DNA of 32,922 bases from an uncultured Lachnospiraceae bacterium (GTDB lineage: Bacteria > Bacillota > Clostridia > Lachnospirales > Anaerotignaceae). The stretch is taken from positions 1-32,922 of the forward strand of contig CALWHO010000035.1 in assembly GCA_944380405.1 (NCBI GenBank), read 5' to 3'. The position numbers and the translations under genes are program-made. Below are positions 14,256 through 23,450 of this stretch, piece after piece. The notes beneath the pieces are model-generated. The model searched no databases and was not told the origin of the DNA. It saw nothing but the letters and a program-made list of their open reading frames with translations. How positions within the stretch are numbered: the first letter of the stretch is position 1; each line of letters opens with the position of its first letter.

Positions 14256-16271
14256 ATGACTAATCTTTGTTTGGAAGTTATAAATTTGTTTTTGACAGGA
14301 AGCATTATAATTGTTTTTGTGATTTTGTTAAGGCTTTTAATGAAAAAAAGTCCTAAGATTTTTTTGTATGTTTTATGGGTTATTGTTTTTATAAGACTTA
14401 TATGTCCTTTTACAATAGAAACAGAAAAAAGTCCTGTTGTTAAAAATATAGTTTCAGAAGAAATGGTTAAAAGGGCAGTTAATACATCAGAAAATACAAA
14501 TAATTATGTATTTGAAACTGAAAGCACAGGTGGAAACTTTAGTTATCAGGAAAAAGAAATAAATAATATAGTAGTAATTGATATTGCAGCAGTAATTTGG
14601 GTTTTGGTTACAGCAGTATTTATATTAAAGGGCGTAATATCACTTATAAAGCTTAAAAAAAGCCTTTTAAATGCCAAGCATATTGAAAAGAACATATATG
14701 AAATAGAAAATATAAATACAGCTTTTGTTTTTGGAATAGTGCCTAAAATATATATACCAAATGACATTTCAGAAAATGAGAAGGCGTATATAATACTCCA
14801 TGAAAAAATACATATCAGCAGAAAAGATTATATTATAAAGTTTTTGGCATATATAATTCTTTCCATACACTGGTTTAATCCTTTTGTTTGGGCAGCATTT
14901 AAGTTTATGGAAGAGGATATGGAGTGCTCTTGTGATGAGGCTGTTATTGAAAAACTTGGAAAGGATATTAAAAAGGATTATTCAATGTCCATACTGCGTT
15001 TATGTGAAAAAGAAAGTAGTTTTTCAATAAATCCGTCTTTTGGAGAAAAGGCTGTTAAAGTACGTATTAAAAATATACTAAGCTATAAAAAACCAGCTGC
15101 TATAATAATCGCTGTTTCTGTTATATTGGCTATTTGTGGAGGATGTGCAATAATTTCTTCAGCACCTGAAAAGAAATCTATTGAGGAGCAAGCGGTGTTA
15201 TACGGTAGTGATATTTGTAAAAGCTATGCGGATACAGTCGATACTGAGGTTTTGGAATATAACGGAGAAGCCAATAAAAAAGCAGATTTTGAAAATTTAT
15301 ATAACGGTGTAGAGGTATGGGAGATTAAATACAATTTTAGAGCAGATACATCAGAAGAACTTCCGTCAACTGATAGTTGGTATCAGCAGGGAGATATTAT
15401 ATATGGTGAAGATAAATATCTATTGTTTGACAGCAGCAAAAATGAGCTGTTGTGCGAAATATGGGCTGTGGATTTAACAGGCAGTATTTCAAACCTTGAA
15501 ATTAATGCCAGAAAAGCCCTTGAAGAAATGGGCTATATATCAGGGCCTACATTTGACGGAGAACATGTTTTGGCAAAGTTTGAAATTTCAACAGGCGAAA
15601 CATGCCAGATGCTTATTTCACAGCCAATAGTTAAAGGTGATAGCGGCATATGGTGTGTGGAAAGATGGGCAGACGGAAATGGCAACATATATTACGAAGC
15701 ACCAGACGAGAACATGACAATAAATGAATACTATACTGAAATTCAAAAACAGTGTGATGAAGGTCATAGGGTTGGACTTTTGGATTACAAAGATGTTGCC
15801 TATACATTTATTACTGATTTGGGTCAGGAAATAAAAAATGTTGAGTTTATTGAAAACGCTTCATTTGAGGATTTTCAAAACATGCCGGAAAGTCTGTTTT
15901 TTGGCAGAATAACAAAAGCAGAGAAAAATGAAAATAATGTTTTAAGAATATATTTTAATAAATCAAGCTATTACTCAGCAGAAGAAAATAAAGAAGAGCT
16001 TAAAAATATGGGAATAGACCCAGATTATCTGCCAAATGGATACTATATTGATGATTGGGATAAATGGGGTACGTTTTTTGCAGTTGATGAAAATGCCGTA
16101 TATTCTATATTGGGAGAAGACCAGTATGGGAATATTGTAAGTATAGAATATAATAACTGGCAGGATTTTGAAAATTACTGCAAAAATGGTTTTCCATGGG
16201 AAAGTAATTATTTTTGGATAACAGTTAAGGCAGGAAAAATTACAAACATAACTCAGCAGTACATACCATAA
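14256..16271 (+). CDS. BlaR1-like M56 membrane metalloprotease with unrecognised sensor domain
   Basis: Membrane zinc protease of 671 residues. Hydrophobic helices at about 9-28, 34-52, 102-122, 193-213 and 280-300 frame the M56 catalytic site HEKIH (182-186) and a downstream acidic helix (EEDMECSCDEAVIEKLGKD) typical of the family. The final helix leads to a large outer domain of about 370 residues that lacks the SxxK, SxN and KTG motifs of penicillin-binding sensors. It has segments such as VEVWEIKYNFRADTSEELPS and ALEEMGYISGPTFDGE that I cannot name, and perhaps two subdomains. It probably senses an envelope signal and triggers loss of BlaI-type repression. It starts 3 bases after the repressor stop with GGAGGG as ribosome binding site inside the repressor end. 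Confidence 0.83.
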   Translation: MTNLCLEVINLFLTGSIIIVFVILLRLLMKKSPKIFLYVLWVIVFIRLICPFTIETEKSPVVKNIVSEEMVKRAVNTSENTNNYVFETESTGGNFSYQEKEINNIVVIDIAAVIWVLVTAVFILKGVISLIKLKKSLLNAKHIEKNIYEIENINTAFVFGIVPKIYIPNDISENEKAYIILHEKIHISRKDYIIKFLAYIILSIHWFNPFVWAAFKFMEEDMECSCDEAVIEKLGKDIKKDYSMSILRLCEKESSFSINPSFGEKAVKVRIKNILSYKKPAAIIIAVSVILAICGGCAIISSAPEKKSIEEQAVLYGSDICKSYADTVDTEVLEYNGEANKKADFENLYNGVEVWEIKYNFRADTSEELPSTDSWYQQGDIIYGEDKYLLFDSSKNELLCEIWAVDLTGSISNLEINARKALEEMGYISGPTFDGEHVLAKFEISTGETCQMLISQPIVKGDSGIWCVERWADGNGNIYYEAPDENMTINEYYTEIQKQCDEGHRVGLLDYKDVAYTFITDLGQEIKNVEFIENASFEDFQNMPESLFFGRITKAEKNENNVLRIYFNKSSYYSAEENKEELKNMGIDPDYLPNGYYIDDWDKWGTFFAVDENAVYSILGEDQYGNIVSIEYNNWQDFENYCKNGFPWESNYFWITVKAGKITNITQQYIP

Positions 16272-16381
16272 TATTTAAACCTCCAAAATTTAAACAAATT
16301 TAAGCCTTATTATATTTTTATTGTTTATATATAGAGCATATTTTATAATAGGTTTATAAAGTTTAATTTTTGGAGGTCTGT

Positions 16382-17215
16382 ATGCTTAATATAGGTTGTC
16401 ATTTGTCAGTTTCAAAGGGCTTTTTGGCTATGGCTAAAGAGGCAGTTTCAATAGATGCCAATACATTTCAGTTTTTTACAAGAAACCCAAGAGGAAGCAA
16501 GGCAAAGGACATTGACGAAAGTGATATAAATAAATTTTTGGAATTTGCAAAGGAGCATAATTTTGTTAAAGTGCTGGCTCATGCACCTTATACATTAAAC
16601 CCATGCTCAAAAGACGAAAAAACAAGAGAGTTTGCCCTTGAAACAATGGCAGACGATTTAAAAAGAATGGAGTATATCCCCGGAAATATGTATAACTTCC
16701 ACCCAGGAAGCCATACAGGACAGGGCAGTGAAGAAGGCATAAAGCAGATAGCTTTTGCTCTTAACTCAATACTTACAGAAGACATACATACAACTGTGCT
16801 TCTTGAAACAATGGCAGGCAAAGGCACAGAAGTGGGCAGAAATTTTAATGAAATATGCAGCATTATAGACAGCGTTAATTTAAATGAAAAACTTGGTGTA
16901 TGCCTTGATACTTGCCACGTACATGACGGAGGGTATGACATTGTAAATGATATTGACGGTGTACTTGATGAGTTTGACAAAATAATAGGTCTTGAAAGAC
17001 TTTGTGCCATTCATCTTAACGACAGCATGAATGTATGCGGAAGCCATAAGGACAGACATCAGAAAATCGGCGAAGGCGAAATAGGTCTTGAAGCAATAGA
17101 AAAAATTATTAATAACCCAAGACTTAAGGGCATACCTTTTTATCTTGAAACACCTAATGATATAGAAGGGTACAAAAGAGAAATTGCACTTCTTAAGAGC
17201 ATTTACAAGGAGTGA
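16382..17215 (+). CDS. nfo: Endonuclease IV (AP endonuclease)
   Basis: Metal-dependent TIM-barrel enzyme, 277 residues, that cuts 5' of abasic sites in base excision repair. Family motifs in order: GCHLSVSKG at the N-terminus, [67 protein letters not shown] and FYLETP, which supply the trinuclear zinc ligands (His, Glu, Asp). Length matches the usual 280. The start is ATG 16382, with GGAGG 7 bases before it; an in-frame TTG at 16370 precedes that site. A FadR-type regulator gene begins 5 bases after its stop, and its ribosome binding site overlaps the nfo end. Confidence 0.95.
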   Translation: MLNIGCHLSVSKGFLAMAKEAVSIDANTFQFFTRNPRGSKAKDIDESDINKFLEFAKEHNFVKVLAHAPYTLNPCSKDEKTREFALETMADDLKRMEYIPGNMYNFHPGSHTGQGSEEGIKQIAFALNSILTEDIHTTVLLETMAGKGTEVGRNFNEICSIIDSVNLNEKLGVCLDTCHVHDGGYDIVNDIDGVLDEFDKIIGLERLCAIHLNDSMNVCGSHKDRHQKIGEGEIGLEAIEKIINNPRLKGIPFYLETPNDIEGYKREIALLKSIYKE

Positions 17216-17219
17216 TAAT

Positions 17220-17894
17220 ATGAGAAAAGAAAAAATGCTGTCGGACAAAACAGCCGACAGAATATACGATATGATTAAGGAAAAAGGCACTTTTTCTCCT
17301 GGAGACAAGCTCCCTAACGAAATAGAGCTTTCAAAAATACTTGGCGTAAGCAGAACGACACTTAGAGAGGCTGTTAAAATACTTGTTACGGCAGGTATTT
17401 TGGAAATTAAAAGAGGCAAAGGTACATTTGTAAGTGAAAACGCAGAAAATGTTGACAAAACAAACCTTGATTCCATAGATGCTTTTAAAATAAGTGCTAT
17501 GGACATATTTGAATTAAGGCTTATTATTGAGCCAGAGGCGGCTTTTCTGGCAGCTAAAAGAGCAACTGATGAGGAGCTTAAGGATATACTTAAAAAAGGC
17601 ATGGCTGTTGAAAAGAAGCTCATCAAAAATCAGGACAGAACTAAAGAAGAGTATATGTTCCATAAAAGCATTGCTGATGCTGCACACAACCAATTTATGA
17701 GCGAGCTTTTGCCTATTATATTTAATGCCATAGATACAGGCGTTAAAATTTCAAAGGAAATAGAAGAGATTACAACAAATACACTTTATGACCACAGAAC
17801 AATAATGAGTTTTATGGAAAACAGAGATGCAGAAGGGGCTAAAACAGCCATGAAGCTTCATATTATGCATGCCATAAATTCCATGAGAAAATAA
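17220..17894 (+). CDS. FadR-type (GntR/FCD) transcriptional regulator
   Basis: Regulator of 224 residues. The N-terminal winged helix carries the GntR signature (LPNEIELSKILGVSRTTLREAVKILVTAGILEIKRGKGTFV, split here only for reading). The C-terminal all-helical FCD domain starts near residue 88 (IFELRLIIEPEAAFLAA) and has the metal/ligand residues FHKSIADAA and LYDHRTIMS plus a final His in MKLHI. ATG 17220 follows AAGGAG that overlaps the nfo stop. The gene sits directly upstream of ilvD, and two operator-like repeats lie between them, so it likely controls ilvD. Its effector may be an organic or sugar acid, as for other FCD regulators; that is inference. Confidence 0.9.
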   Translation: MRKEKMLSDKTADRIYDMIKEKGTFSPGDKLPNEIELSKILGVSRTTLREAVKILVTAGILEIKRGKGTFVSENAENVDKTNLDSIDAFKISAMDIFELRLIIEPEAAFLAAKRATDEELKDILKKGMAVEKKLIKNQDRTKEEYMFHKSIADAAHNQFMSELLPIIFNAIDTGVKISKEIEEITTNTLYDHRTIMSFMENRDAEGAKTAMKLHIMHAINSMRK

Positions 17895-17906
17895 TTTTTA
17901 AAATGC

Positions 17907-17947
17907 GTTGTATGATGATTGCAATTAGTTGTATGATGTGATAATAT
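17907..17947 (+). promoter_or_regulatory. ilvD promoter with paired direct repeats
   Basis: Direct repeats GTTGTATGATG at 17907-17917 and 17928-17938, 21 bases apart (two helical turns). They flank or overlap a promoter TTGCAA (17919-17924)/TAATAT (17942-17947), spacer 17. TTGTATGAT resembles half-sites of FadR-family operators, and the FadR-type gene is directly upstream. Confidence 0.6.
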
Positions 17948-17998
17948 TGTTTTAATATATTTTTAATGTATTTTATGTTACGAAAGGAGAGTTTTTAA

Positions 17999-19666
17999 AT
18001 GATTAGTGATTCAGTAAAAAAAGGCTTAGATGCAGCACCACAGCGTTCATTGTTTAACGCTCTTGGCTTTACACAGGAAGAAATGAAAAAACCTCTTGTA
18101 GGTATTGTCAGCTCATATAACGAAATTGTACCAGGTCACATGAACCTTGATAAAATAGTAGAGGCTGTAAAATTAGGCGTTGCCATGGCTGGTGGCGTAC
18201 CTGTTGTATTCCCTGCTATTGCTGTTTGTGACGGTATTGCAATGGGTCATGTAGGTATGAAATATTCTCTTGTTACAAGAGATCTTATTGCAGACTCAAC
18301 AGAAGCTATGGCTATTGCTCATGCTTTTGATGCCCTTGTTATGGTTCCTAACTGTGACAAAAACGTACCTGGTCTTCTTATGGCAGCAGCAAGAGTTAAT
18401 GTGCCAACAATATTTGTAAGTGGCGGCCCTATGCTTGCTGGTCGTATTGACGGAGAAAAAACAAGTCTTTCAAGCATGTTTGAAGCTGTTGGTGCTTACC
18501 ATGGCGGTCTTATTGACGAAGCTAAACTTCTTGAATACGAAAACAAAACTTGCCCAACTTGTGGTTCATGTTCAGGTATGTACACAGCAAACAGTATGAA
18601 CTGTCTTACAGAAGTTCTTGGTATGGGTCTTAAAGGCAACGGTACAATTCCTGCTGTATATTCAGACAGAATTAAGCTTGCTAAAAAAGCAGGTATGCAG
18701 GTTATGGAGCTTTTAAGAAACAATATCCGTCCAAGAGATATTATGACAGAAGCAGCTTTCAGAAATGCCCTTACAATGGATATGGCTCTTGGCTGCAGCA
18801 CAAACAGTATGCTTCACCTTCCAGCTATTGCTCATGAATGCGGTATTGAAATTAACCCTGATATTGCAAACGAAATAAGCAGCAAAACACCTAACCTTTG
18901 CCATCTTGCACCAGCAGGTCATGCGTACATAGAAGAACTTAACGAAGCTGGCGGTATTTATGCCGTTATGAATGAAATTAATAAGCTTGGACTTCTTGAC
19001 ACAAGCTGCATTACATGTACAGGCAAAACAGTTGGCGAAAATATTGAAGGATGCAAAAACCTTAATCCTGAAATCATTCGTCCAGTTGAAAATCCATACA
19101 GCCAGACAGGCGGTATTGCAGTTTTAAGAGGAAACCTTGCACCAGACACAGGTGTTGTAAAACGTTCTGCAGTTGTGCCTGAAATGCTCCAGCACGAAGG
19201 CCCAGCAAGGGTATTTGACTGCGAAGAAGATGCAGTTGCAGCTATTAACGGCGGCAAAATTAACCCTGGTGATGTTGTTGTGATCAGATATGAAGGCCCT
19301 AAAGGTGGTCCTGGTATGAGAGAAATGCTTTCTCCTACATCTGCTATTGCAGGCAGAGGTCTTGGCAGCACAGTTGCACTTATTACAGACGGACGTTTCA
19401 GTGGTGCCAGCCGTGGTGCTTCAATTGGCCACGTATCTCCAGAAGCAGCAGTAGGCGGAAACATTGCCCTTGTTGAAGAAGGCGATATTATCAAGATTGA
19501 CATTATAAATAACACTCTTGATATGCTTGTATCAGACGAAGAACTTGAAAGAAGAAGAGCTAACTGGAAACCAAGAAAACCAGCTATTACTTCAGGATAC
19601 CTTGCAAGATATGCTTCTCTTGTTACATCAGGAAACAAAGGTGCAGTTCTTGAATCAAAACAGTAA
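17999..19666 (+). CDS. ilvD: Dihydroxy-acid dehydratase
   Basis: Iron-sulfur enzyme of branched-chain amino acid synthesis, dehydrating 2,3-dihydroxy acids to 2-keto acids; 555 residues, the normal length. Motifs: [23 protein letters not shown] with a cluster Cys at 119, [17 protein letters not shown] with C185, C188 and C191, [19 protein letters not shown], and [19 protein letters not shown] near the C-terminus. ATG 17999 is preceded by GAAAGGAGA. It appears alone rather than in an ilv cluster. Linked sugar-acid dehydratases share the fold, and the FCD regulator next to it leaves a small chance of a sugar-acid substrate, but motif spacing favours IlvD. No T-box was recognised in the leader. 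Confidence 0.94.
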   Translation: MISDSVKKGLDAAPQRSLFNALGFTQEEMKKPLVGIVSSYNEIVPGHMNLDKIVEAVKLGVAMAGGVPVVFPAIAVCDGIAMGHVGMKYSLVTRDLIADSTEAMAIAHAFDALVMVPNCDKNVPGLLMAAARVNVPTIFVSGGPMLAGRIDGEKTSLSSMFEAVGAYHGGLIDEAKLLEYENKTCPTCGSCSGMYTANSMNCLTEVLGMGLKGNGTIPAVYSDRIKLAKKAGMQVMELLRNNIRPRDIMTEAAFRNALTMDMALGCSTNSMLHLPAIAHECGIEINPDIANEISSKTPNLCHLAPAGHAYIEELNEAGGIYAVMNEINKLGLLDTSCITCTGKTVGENIEGCKNLNPEIIRPVENPYSQTGGIAVLRGNLAPDTGVVKRSAVVPEMLQHEGPARVFDCEEDAVAAINGGKINPGDVVVIRYEGPKGGPGMREMLSPTSAIAGRGLGSTVALITDGRFSGASRGASIGHVSPEAAVGGNIALVEEGDIIKIDIINNTLDMLVSDEELERRRANWKPRKPAITSGYLARYASLVTSGNKGAVLESKQ

Positions 19667-19701
19667 TTTTTTATTTATAAGCAAAGAGAGAATATATATT
19701 T

Positions 19702-19729
19702 GGAGCGGTATAAAAACCGCTCCTTTTTT
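19702..19729 (+). terminator. Rho-independent terminator after ilvD
   Basis: Perfect 8-bp GC-rich stem GGAGCGGT/ACCGCTCC (19702-19709 with 19716-19723) and T6. Confidence 0.93.
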
Positions 19730-19822
19730 AAGTTTGTGTAACAAAAGAGGGTATTTTATTGTTCATTAAAAAGCAATATGTTACCATTTATATATAAATT
19801 GTGGATAAAAGGGGTGGCATAT

Positions 19823-20824
19823 ATGAAAAAATGTAGATTGTTTTTTGCATTGATAGTTTCAAGCTTTTTATTTGGAGTAAGTGCTCAAGCTGAAACACTT
19901 AATAAAGAGCAGATTATAATTTCAACTGATGTTCCGGTACTTAAATTTATAAGTGATGATGGAAAAATAAGTGATGCATACCTTGAAAGTAATGATTTAT
20001 TTACTGCTGAAAATGGAAGTATATACATAAGTTTGGAGGCAGTAAAAAGCATTTCTAAGCAGGATACAAATAATGATTTGGATGTTATTAAAAAAGACGG
20101 AAAGACATATGTGCCTTTAAGAGGATTTTTTAATTCAATAGGTTATAGAGATGAAGAAATAATATATAATTTAGCCTTAAAAACTGTATTTATAAATAAA
20201 AATCCTGTTTTTGATACTGATAAAATTACAGTTACAGACAAAAATATATACCATTACAGAAATACGCCTGAAATAATTACAATTACAAATAAAGAAGATA
20301 TAGAAAAATTTACGGCAGTATTAAACGAAGAACCGTTTTTTCAGTCAAGTGCAAGCTATGGCGGAAGTGACGGGACATACATTATAGATTTTAATAATGG
20401 AACAGTTTTAAATATAGTTACAGAAGGATTTTGTAAGATTTATATAGATGGAAAATGCTCAGGAAATTATATAATGCCTTTTAAATCATATATTGAAGCT
20501 GAAAGGCTTATAAGAAAATATACAGATCTAAATAAAATTAATTATGACAAATGGGTACATACTGATTATTCAGAAGAAGAATTATACAGAAGGGCATTTA
20601 TTGCCTGTGATTTTAATAATGATGATTACAGCTATGCATTAAGATATTTGGATAGTAAAATTGATGGATTTTTGGAAAATGCCGAGTATGATGTTAAGGT
20701 AGCTGAAAATGGCAGCAAAACTCTTATAATTAAATATAATGGCAAAGAATATTCTGTTACAGTATACAAAGATTATGGTATACGCCAAAGTGCGTTAGAC
20801 GCTACTGTAAGAATATTTATTTAA
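19823..20824 (+). CDS. Secreted protein with stalk-like domain, function unknown
   Basis: Exported protein of 333 residues. Signal peptide MKKCRLFFALIVSSFLFGVS, likely cut after AQA near residue 23. Residues 28-120 look like a copper-amine-oxidase N-terminal (stalk) domain: a paired strand region with ENGSIYISLEAVKSI and KKDGKTYVPLRGFFNSIGY followed by KTVFINKNPVF. The remaining 200 residues have mixed strands (GGSDGTYIIDFNNGTVLNIVTEG) and no catalytic motif I can name. ATG 19823 has GGGGTGG upstream; an in-frame start 45 bases earlier lacks a site and would spoil the signal peptide. Terminators on both sides suggest a single-gene unit. Confidence 0.75.
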   Translation: MKKCRLFFALIVSSFLFGVSAQAETLNKEQIIISTDVPVLKFISDDGKISDAYLESNDLFTAENGSIYISLEAVKSISKQDTNNDLDVIKKDGKTYVPLRGFFNSIGYRDEEIIYNLALKTVFINKNPVFDTDKITVTDKNIYHYRNTPEIITITNKEDIEKFTAVLNEEPFFQSSASYGGSDGTYIIDFNNGTVLNIVTEGFCKIYIDGKCSGNYIMPFKSYIEAERLIRKYTDLNKINYDKWVHTDYSEEELYRRAFIACDFNNDDYSYALRYLDSKIDGFLENAEYDVKVAENGSKTLIIKYNGKEYSVTVYKDYGIRQSALDATVRIFI

Positions 20825-20831
20825 AAAATTT

Positions 20832-20865
20832 GAGCCTCTTGAATTTTTTCGAGAGGTTCTTTTTT
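20832..20865 (+). terminator. Rho-independent terminator
   Basis: Stem GAGCCTCT/AGAGGTTC (20832-20839 with 20852-20859, one G-U) with a T-rich tail. Confidence 0.85.
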
Positions 20866-20915
20866 GTATTTTTTTGTGGTAAAATTTATTTAAATTACAG
20901 AAGGGAGGTCTTTTA

Positions 20916-21461
20916 ATGGGACACATAACAACATTCACAAAATTACATATTGACCCTCTTAATCCAAGTATAGACGATATTTGTCTTTACGACATAGCAC
21001 ATTCTCTTTCTCTTTTAACAAGGGCAACTGGACATTTTCCGCAGTTTTACTCTGTGGCACAGCACTGTCTTAACTGTGCTAAAGAGGCAGAGGCAAGAGG
21101 TTACAGCAAAAGGGTTATATTAGCGTGTCTTCTCCATGATGGAGCTGAAAGCTATTTAAATGATGTAACACGTTCTGTAAAAAGCCTTATACCCCTTTAT
21201 GAAGAAATAGAAAACAAGTTTTTAAATTTAATATATACAAAATTCCTTGGAAGCCATATTACGGAAGAAGAGGAGCAGCTTGTAAAGGAGATAGATGACA
21301 CAATACTTTTTTATGAGTTCAGGCATTACATGGATGAAGATATAAAAGAAGAAGCGCCTCTTTTATTAAGCAAGCCTGTTTTCAGGTATCAGATATTTGA
21401 GGATGTGGAAGATGAATACAAAGAAAAGGCAAAAGAGTTAATTTTTTCTATTATGAAATAA
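20916..21461 (+). CDS. HD-domain phosphohydrolase (YfbR-like)
   Basis: Soluble metal-dependent hydrolase of 181 residues. The HD set is visible: H50 in SVAQHCLNC, H74-D75 in LLHDGAESYLNDV, and a later Asp in EIDDTILFYEF near residue 127. The N-terminal part (FTKLHIDPLNPSIDDICLYDIAHSLS) and the ATGHFPQFYSVAQH segment match a group of YfbR-like HD proteins, some of which are 5'-nucleotidases acting on deoxynucleoside monophosphates. Substrate here is not proved. Start ATG has GAAGGGAGG upstream. It is followed after 60 bases by a small membrane protein gene with its own strong ribosome binding site. Confidence 0.85.
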   Translation: MGHITTFTKLHIDPLNPSIDDICLYDIAHSLSLLTRATGHFPQFYSVAQHCLNCAKEAEARGYSKRVILACLLHDGAESYLNDVTRSVKSLIPLYEEIENKFLNLIYTKFLGSHITEEEEQLVKEIDDTILFYEFRHYMDEDIKEEAPLLLSKPVFRYQIFEDVEDEYKEKAKELIFSIMK

Positions 21462-21521
21462 ACAATTGTTTATTTTTGACTTTATAGGTGGTATACTTAT
21501 GTCAAAAGGAGGTTTGTAATT

Positions 21522-21788
21522 ATGGATAAATTTATTGAGAAAGTTAAGTTTTTTATTTACACACTTGATATTACAGAAATAGCATTTATTAAAATTGCGG
21601 CTGTGTCATTTGGTATTCTTTTAGGTATTAATATGCCGCCAAAGAGCAAAAAGGTTGCAGGTGCTGCAGCGTCATTTGCCATGATAGCATTTTCAATACC
21701 TCTTATATCCAGATTTTATAAAGATGTAATTTCTAAAAACAAAGAAACAAGCTATGAAATGGACGACGATTGTTTTGAAATAATTTAA
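21522..21788 (+). CDS. Small two-helix membrane protein, unknown
   Basis: Protein of 88 residues with two probable membrane helices (about 18-38, IAFIKIAAVSFGILLGI, and 46-66, AGAAASFAMIAFSIPLIS) joined by a short basic loop (PPKSKKV), and a polar acidic tail (YEMDDDCFEII). No family recognised. Reality is supported by AAAGGAGG before ATG, ordinary codon use and a terminator just after the stop. Confidence 0.75.
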   Translation: MDKFIEKVKFFIYTLDITEIAFIKIAAVSFGILLGINMPPKSKKVAGAAASFAMIAFSIPLISRFYKDVISKNKETSYEMDDDCFEII

Positions 21789-21794
21789 AAAATC

Positions 21795-21842
21795 AAAATG
21801 CTGATAAAAAAGGTTTTAGCCTTATTTATCAGCATTTTTTTT
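21795..21842. terminator. Bidirectional terminator between convergent genes
   Basis: Fourteen-bp inverted repeat AAAATGCTGATAAA/TTTATCAGCATTTT (21795-21808 with 21825-21838), with A and T runs on the outside. It serves the rightward small gene and the leftward aminotransferase, whose stop (21841-21843) touches it. Confidence 0.88.
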
Positions 21843-23067
21843 ACATTGCTTCTTTAATTAAAGGGGAATACTCATTTTCTATATTTTCTTCATTAAGTTT
21901 TTGGGCAAAACTTGAAATTCTTTTTACTGCTTCTTTTAAAACTTCCATACTTGTTGCGGCAGAAATACGTACATGGCCTTTGCCGTAAATACCGAAACTG
22001 CTGCCTGGAAGAACAGCAACACCGCCTTCTTCAAGAAGTCTTTTCTGGAATACTTTATCATCTTCACAAAGAGCTTTTACACTTGGGAAAGCATAAAATG
22101 AGCCTTGTGGCATAAGGCATGTAATGCCGTCTATTTTGTTAAGCTCAGATACAACATATTCAAGTCTTTCTTTATATGCCATATTCATAGTATTAACTAT
22201 GTCCTGTGGGCCTCTTAAAGCTTCTAAAGCTGCCTGCTGTGTAAATGCTGCTACACATGAGTTTGAGTTTACCATAAGAACTGTCATAGCCTTTGCTATT
22301 TCTTTATTCATTATACCGTAGCCAATTCTCCAGCCTGTCATTGAGTATGGTTTTGAAAAACCGTCAAGTACAATAGTTCTGTCTTTCATTTCTGGTACTG
22401 AAGCTATTGAGAAAGGCTTTGCTGTACCGTGGCAGAGTCTATCGTATATTTCATCACTTAATACAAACACATTTGGGTGTCTTTTAAGAACTTCTGCTAT
22501 TGCTCTTATGTCTTCTTCTTCCATAACACCGCCTGTTGGGTTACCAGGTGAGTTTATAATAAGAAGTTTTGTTTTATCTGTAATAAGGCTTTCTATCTGT
22601 TCTGCTTTATATTTAAATTTGTTTTCCTGAAGAACAGGCACAGGAACTGCTTTACCGCCTGTAAAGTTTATAAGAGATTCGTAAATAGGAAAGCCTGGGT
22701 TTGGATAAAGTACTTCGTCCCCTGGATTAATAAGGGCAAGCATTGCATAAAACATAACAGGTTTTCCGCCAGGAACAACAACTATTTCTTCTGGGTTTGT
22801 ATCTACATTTTTATATTTTTTAACGTGGTTTGCTATTTCCTGTCTTAACTGAAGCTCTCCCTGTGATGGTGAGTACTGAGTTATGCCTGATTTAATAGCG
22901 TCACAAGCACTTTGGGATATATGCTCTGGAGTTTCAAAGTCAGGCTGACCGATTTCAAGGTGGATAATATCCATACCCTGTGCTTCAAGTCTCTGTGCCT
23001 GATTAAGTACTTCAAATGCTGATTCACTTTTTAAATTTTTAACTCTATCTGATAAGTAATTTTCCAT
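21841..23067 (-). CDS. PLP-dependent aminotransferase, class I/II
   Basis: Cytoplasmic fold-type I aminotransferase of 408 residues. Visible features: IGQPDFETPEHI near the N-terminus, Y65 in TQYSPSQGELQLR, NSPGNPTGG with N175, SDEIYDRL with D205 and Y208, the PLP-binding lysine K239 in DGFSKPYSMTGWRIGYG, and the C-terminal substrate Arg in GHVRISAA. The pattern fits the aspartate/aromatic aminotransferase group; the exact amino acid cannot be read from motifs. Unusual is Pro after the catalytic Lys, where Ser/Thr is common. The start has GGAGGG upstream, and a bidirectional terminator follows. It does not look co-transcribed with msrA, which ends 380 bases upstream behind its own terminator. 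Confidence 0.9.
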   Translation of the reverse strand: MENYLSDRVKNLKSESAFEVLNQAQRLEAQGMDIIHLEIGQPDFETPEHISQSACDAIKSGITQYSPSQGELQLRQEIANHVKKYKNVDTNPEEIVVVPGGKPVMFYAMLALINPGDEVLYPNPGFPIYESLINFTGGKAVPVPVLQENKFKYKAEQIESLITDKTKLLIINSPGNPTGGVMEEEDIRAIAEVLKRHPNVFVLSDEIYDRLCHGTAKPFSIASVPEMKDRTIVLDGFSKPYSMTGWRIGYGIMNKEIAKAMTVLMVNSNSCVAAFTQQAALEALRGPQDIVNTMNMAYKERLEYVVSELNKIDGITCLMPQGSFYAFPSVKALCEDDKVFQKRLLEEGGVAVLPGSSFGIYGKGHVRISAATSMEVLKEAVKRISSFAQKLNEENIENEYSPLIKEAM

Positions 23068-23450
23068 TTGCTTTTACCCTCCAATGCATTACCAAAAACT
23101 GAACTAATTATATCATGTAATATTGCCTAAAAAAAGCATAAAATATAAATTTCAACAAGTTTATTGACTTTATATAAAAGGACAAATGTGTTTCATAGAA
23201 AAACTATTGCAAAATATATACAAAAAATGCTTTGATATATATAAAATTTAGTGTAAATATATATAATAAATTCTGCTGATATGTGCATGAAAAAGTATGG
23301 TAAAAATTTCACGAGAGTATTTTGAGTTAAAAACATATGTTTTTAAGTGGCAAACTGTAAAATAAAAAGAATTTAAATGAACAAAATTTTATTAAAGAAT
23401 GAAATAAAAAAATGCCTGCTTATTTATGTTTTTGCAGACATTTTATTGTT
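23068..23450. other. Intergenic region with msrA terminator and a 20-bp palindrome
   Basis: No gene seen. It holds the leftward terminator of msrA (23405-23441) and a perfect 20-bp palindrome TTAAAAACATATGTTTTTAA (23327-23346), about 260 bases upstream of the aminotransferase start. The rest is AT-rich DNA that must contain the aminotransferase promoter. Confidence 0.55.
23405..23441 (-). terminator. Rho-independent terminator after msrA
   Basis: Read leftward: ATGTCTGC, 14-base loop, GCAGGCAT (23434-23441 with 23412-23419, one wobble pair), then T7. Confidence 0.8.

Noticed and set aside
16880-17626. 248-codon minus-strand frame across nfo and the FadR-type gene
   Set aside because: It spans two well supported genes antisense and shows no domain or ribosome binding site.
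17895-17998. T-box or leader-peptide attenuator before ilvD
   Set aside because: The gap is 104 bases, has no T-box sequence, no terminator/antiterminator pair and no run of Leu/Val/Ile codons.
18958-19638. Long open frame on the minus strand inside ilvD
   Set aside because: Antisense shadow of a clear ilvD; no ribosome binding site, no family-like sequence, codon pattern mirrors the real gene.
21476-21497. TTGACT/TATACT promoter for the small membrane protein gene
   Set aside because: The spacer is only 10 bases, too short for a sigma-A promoter.
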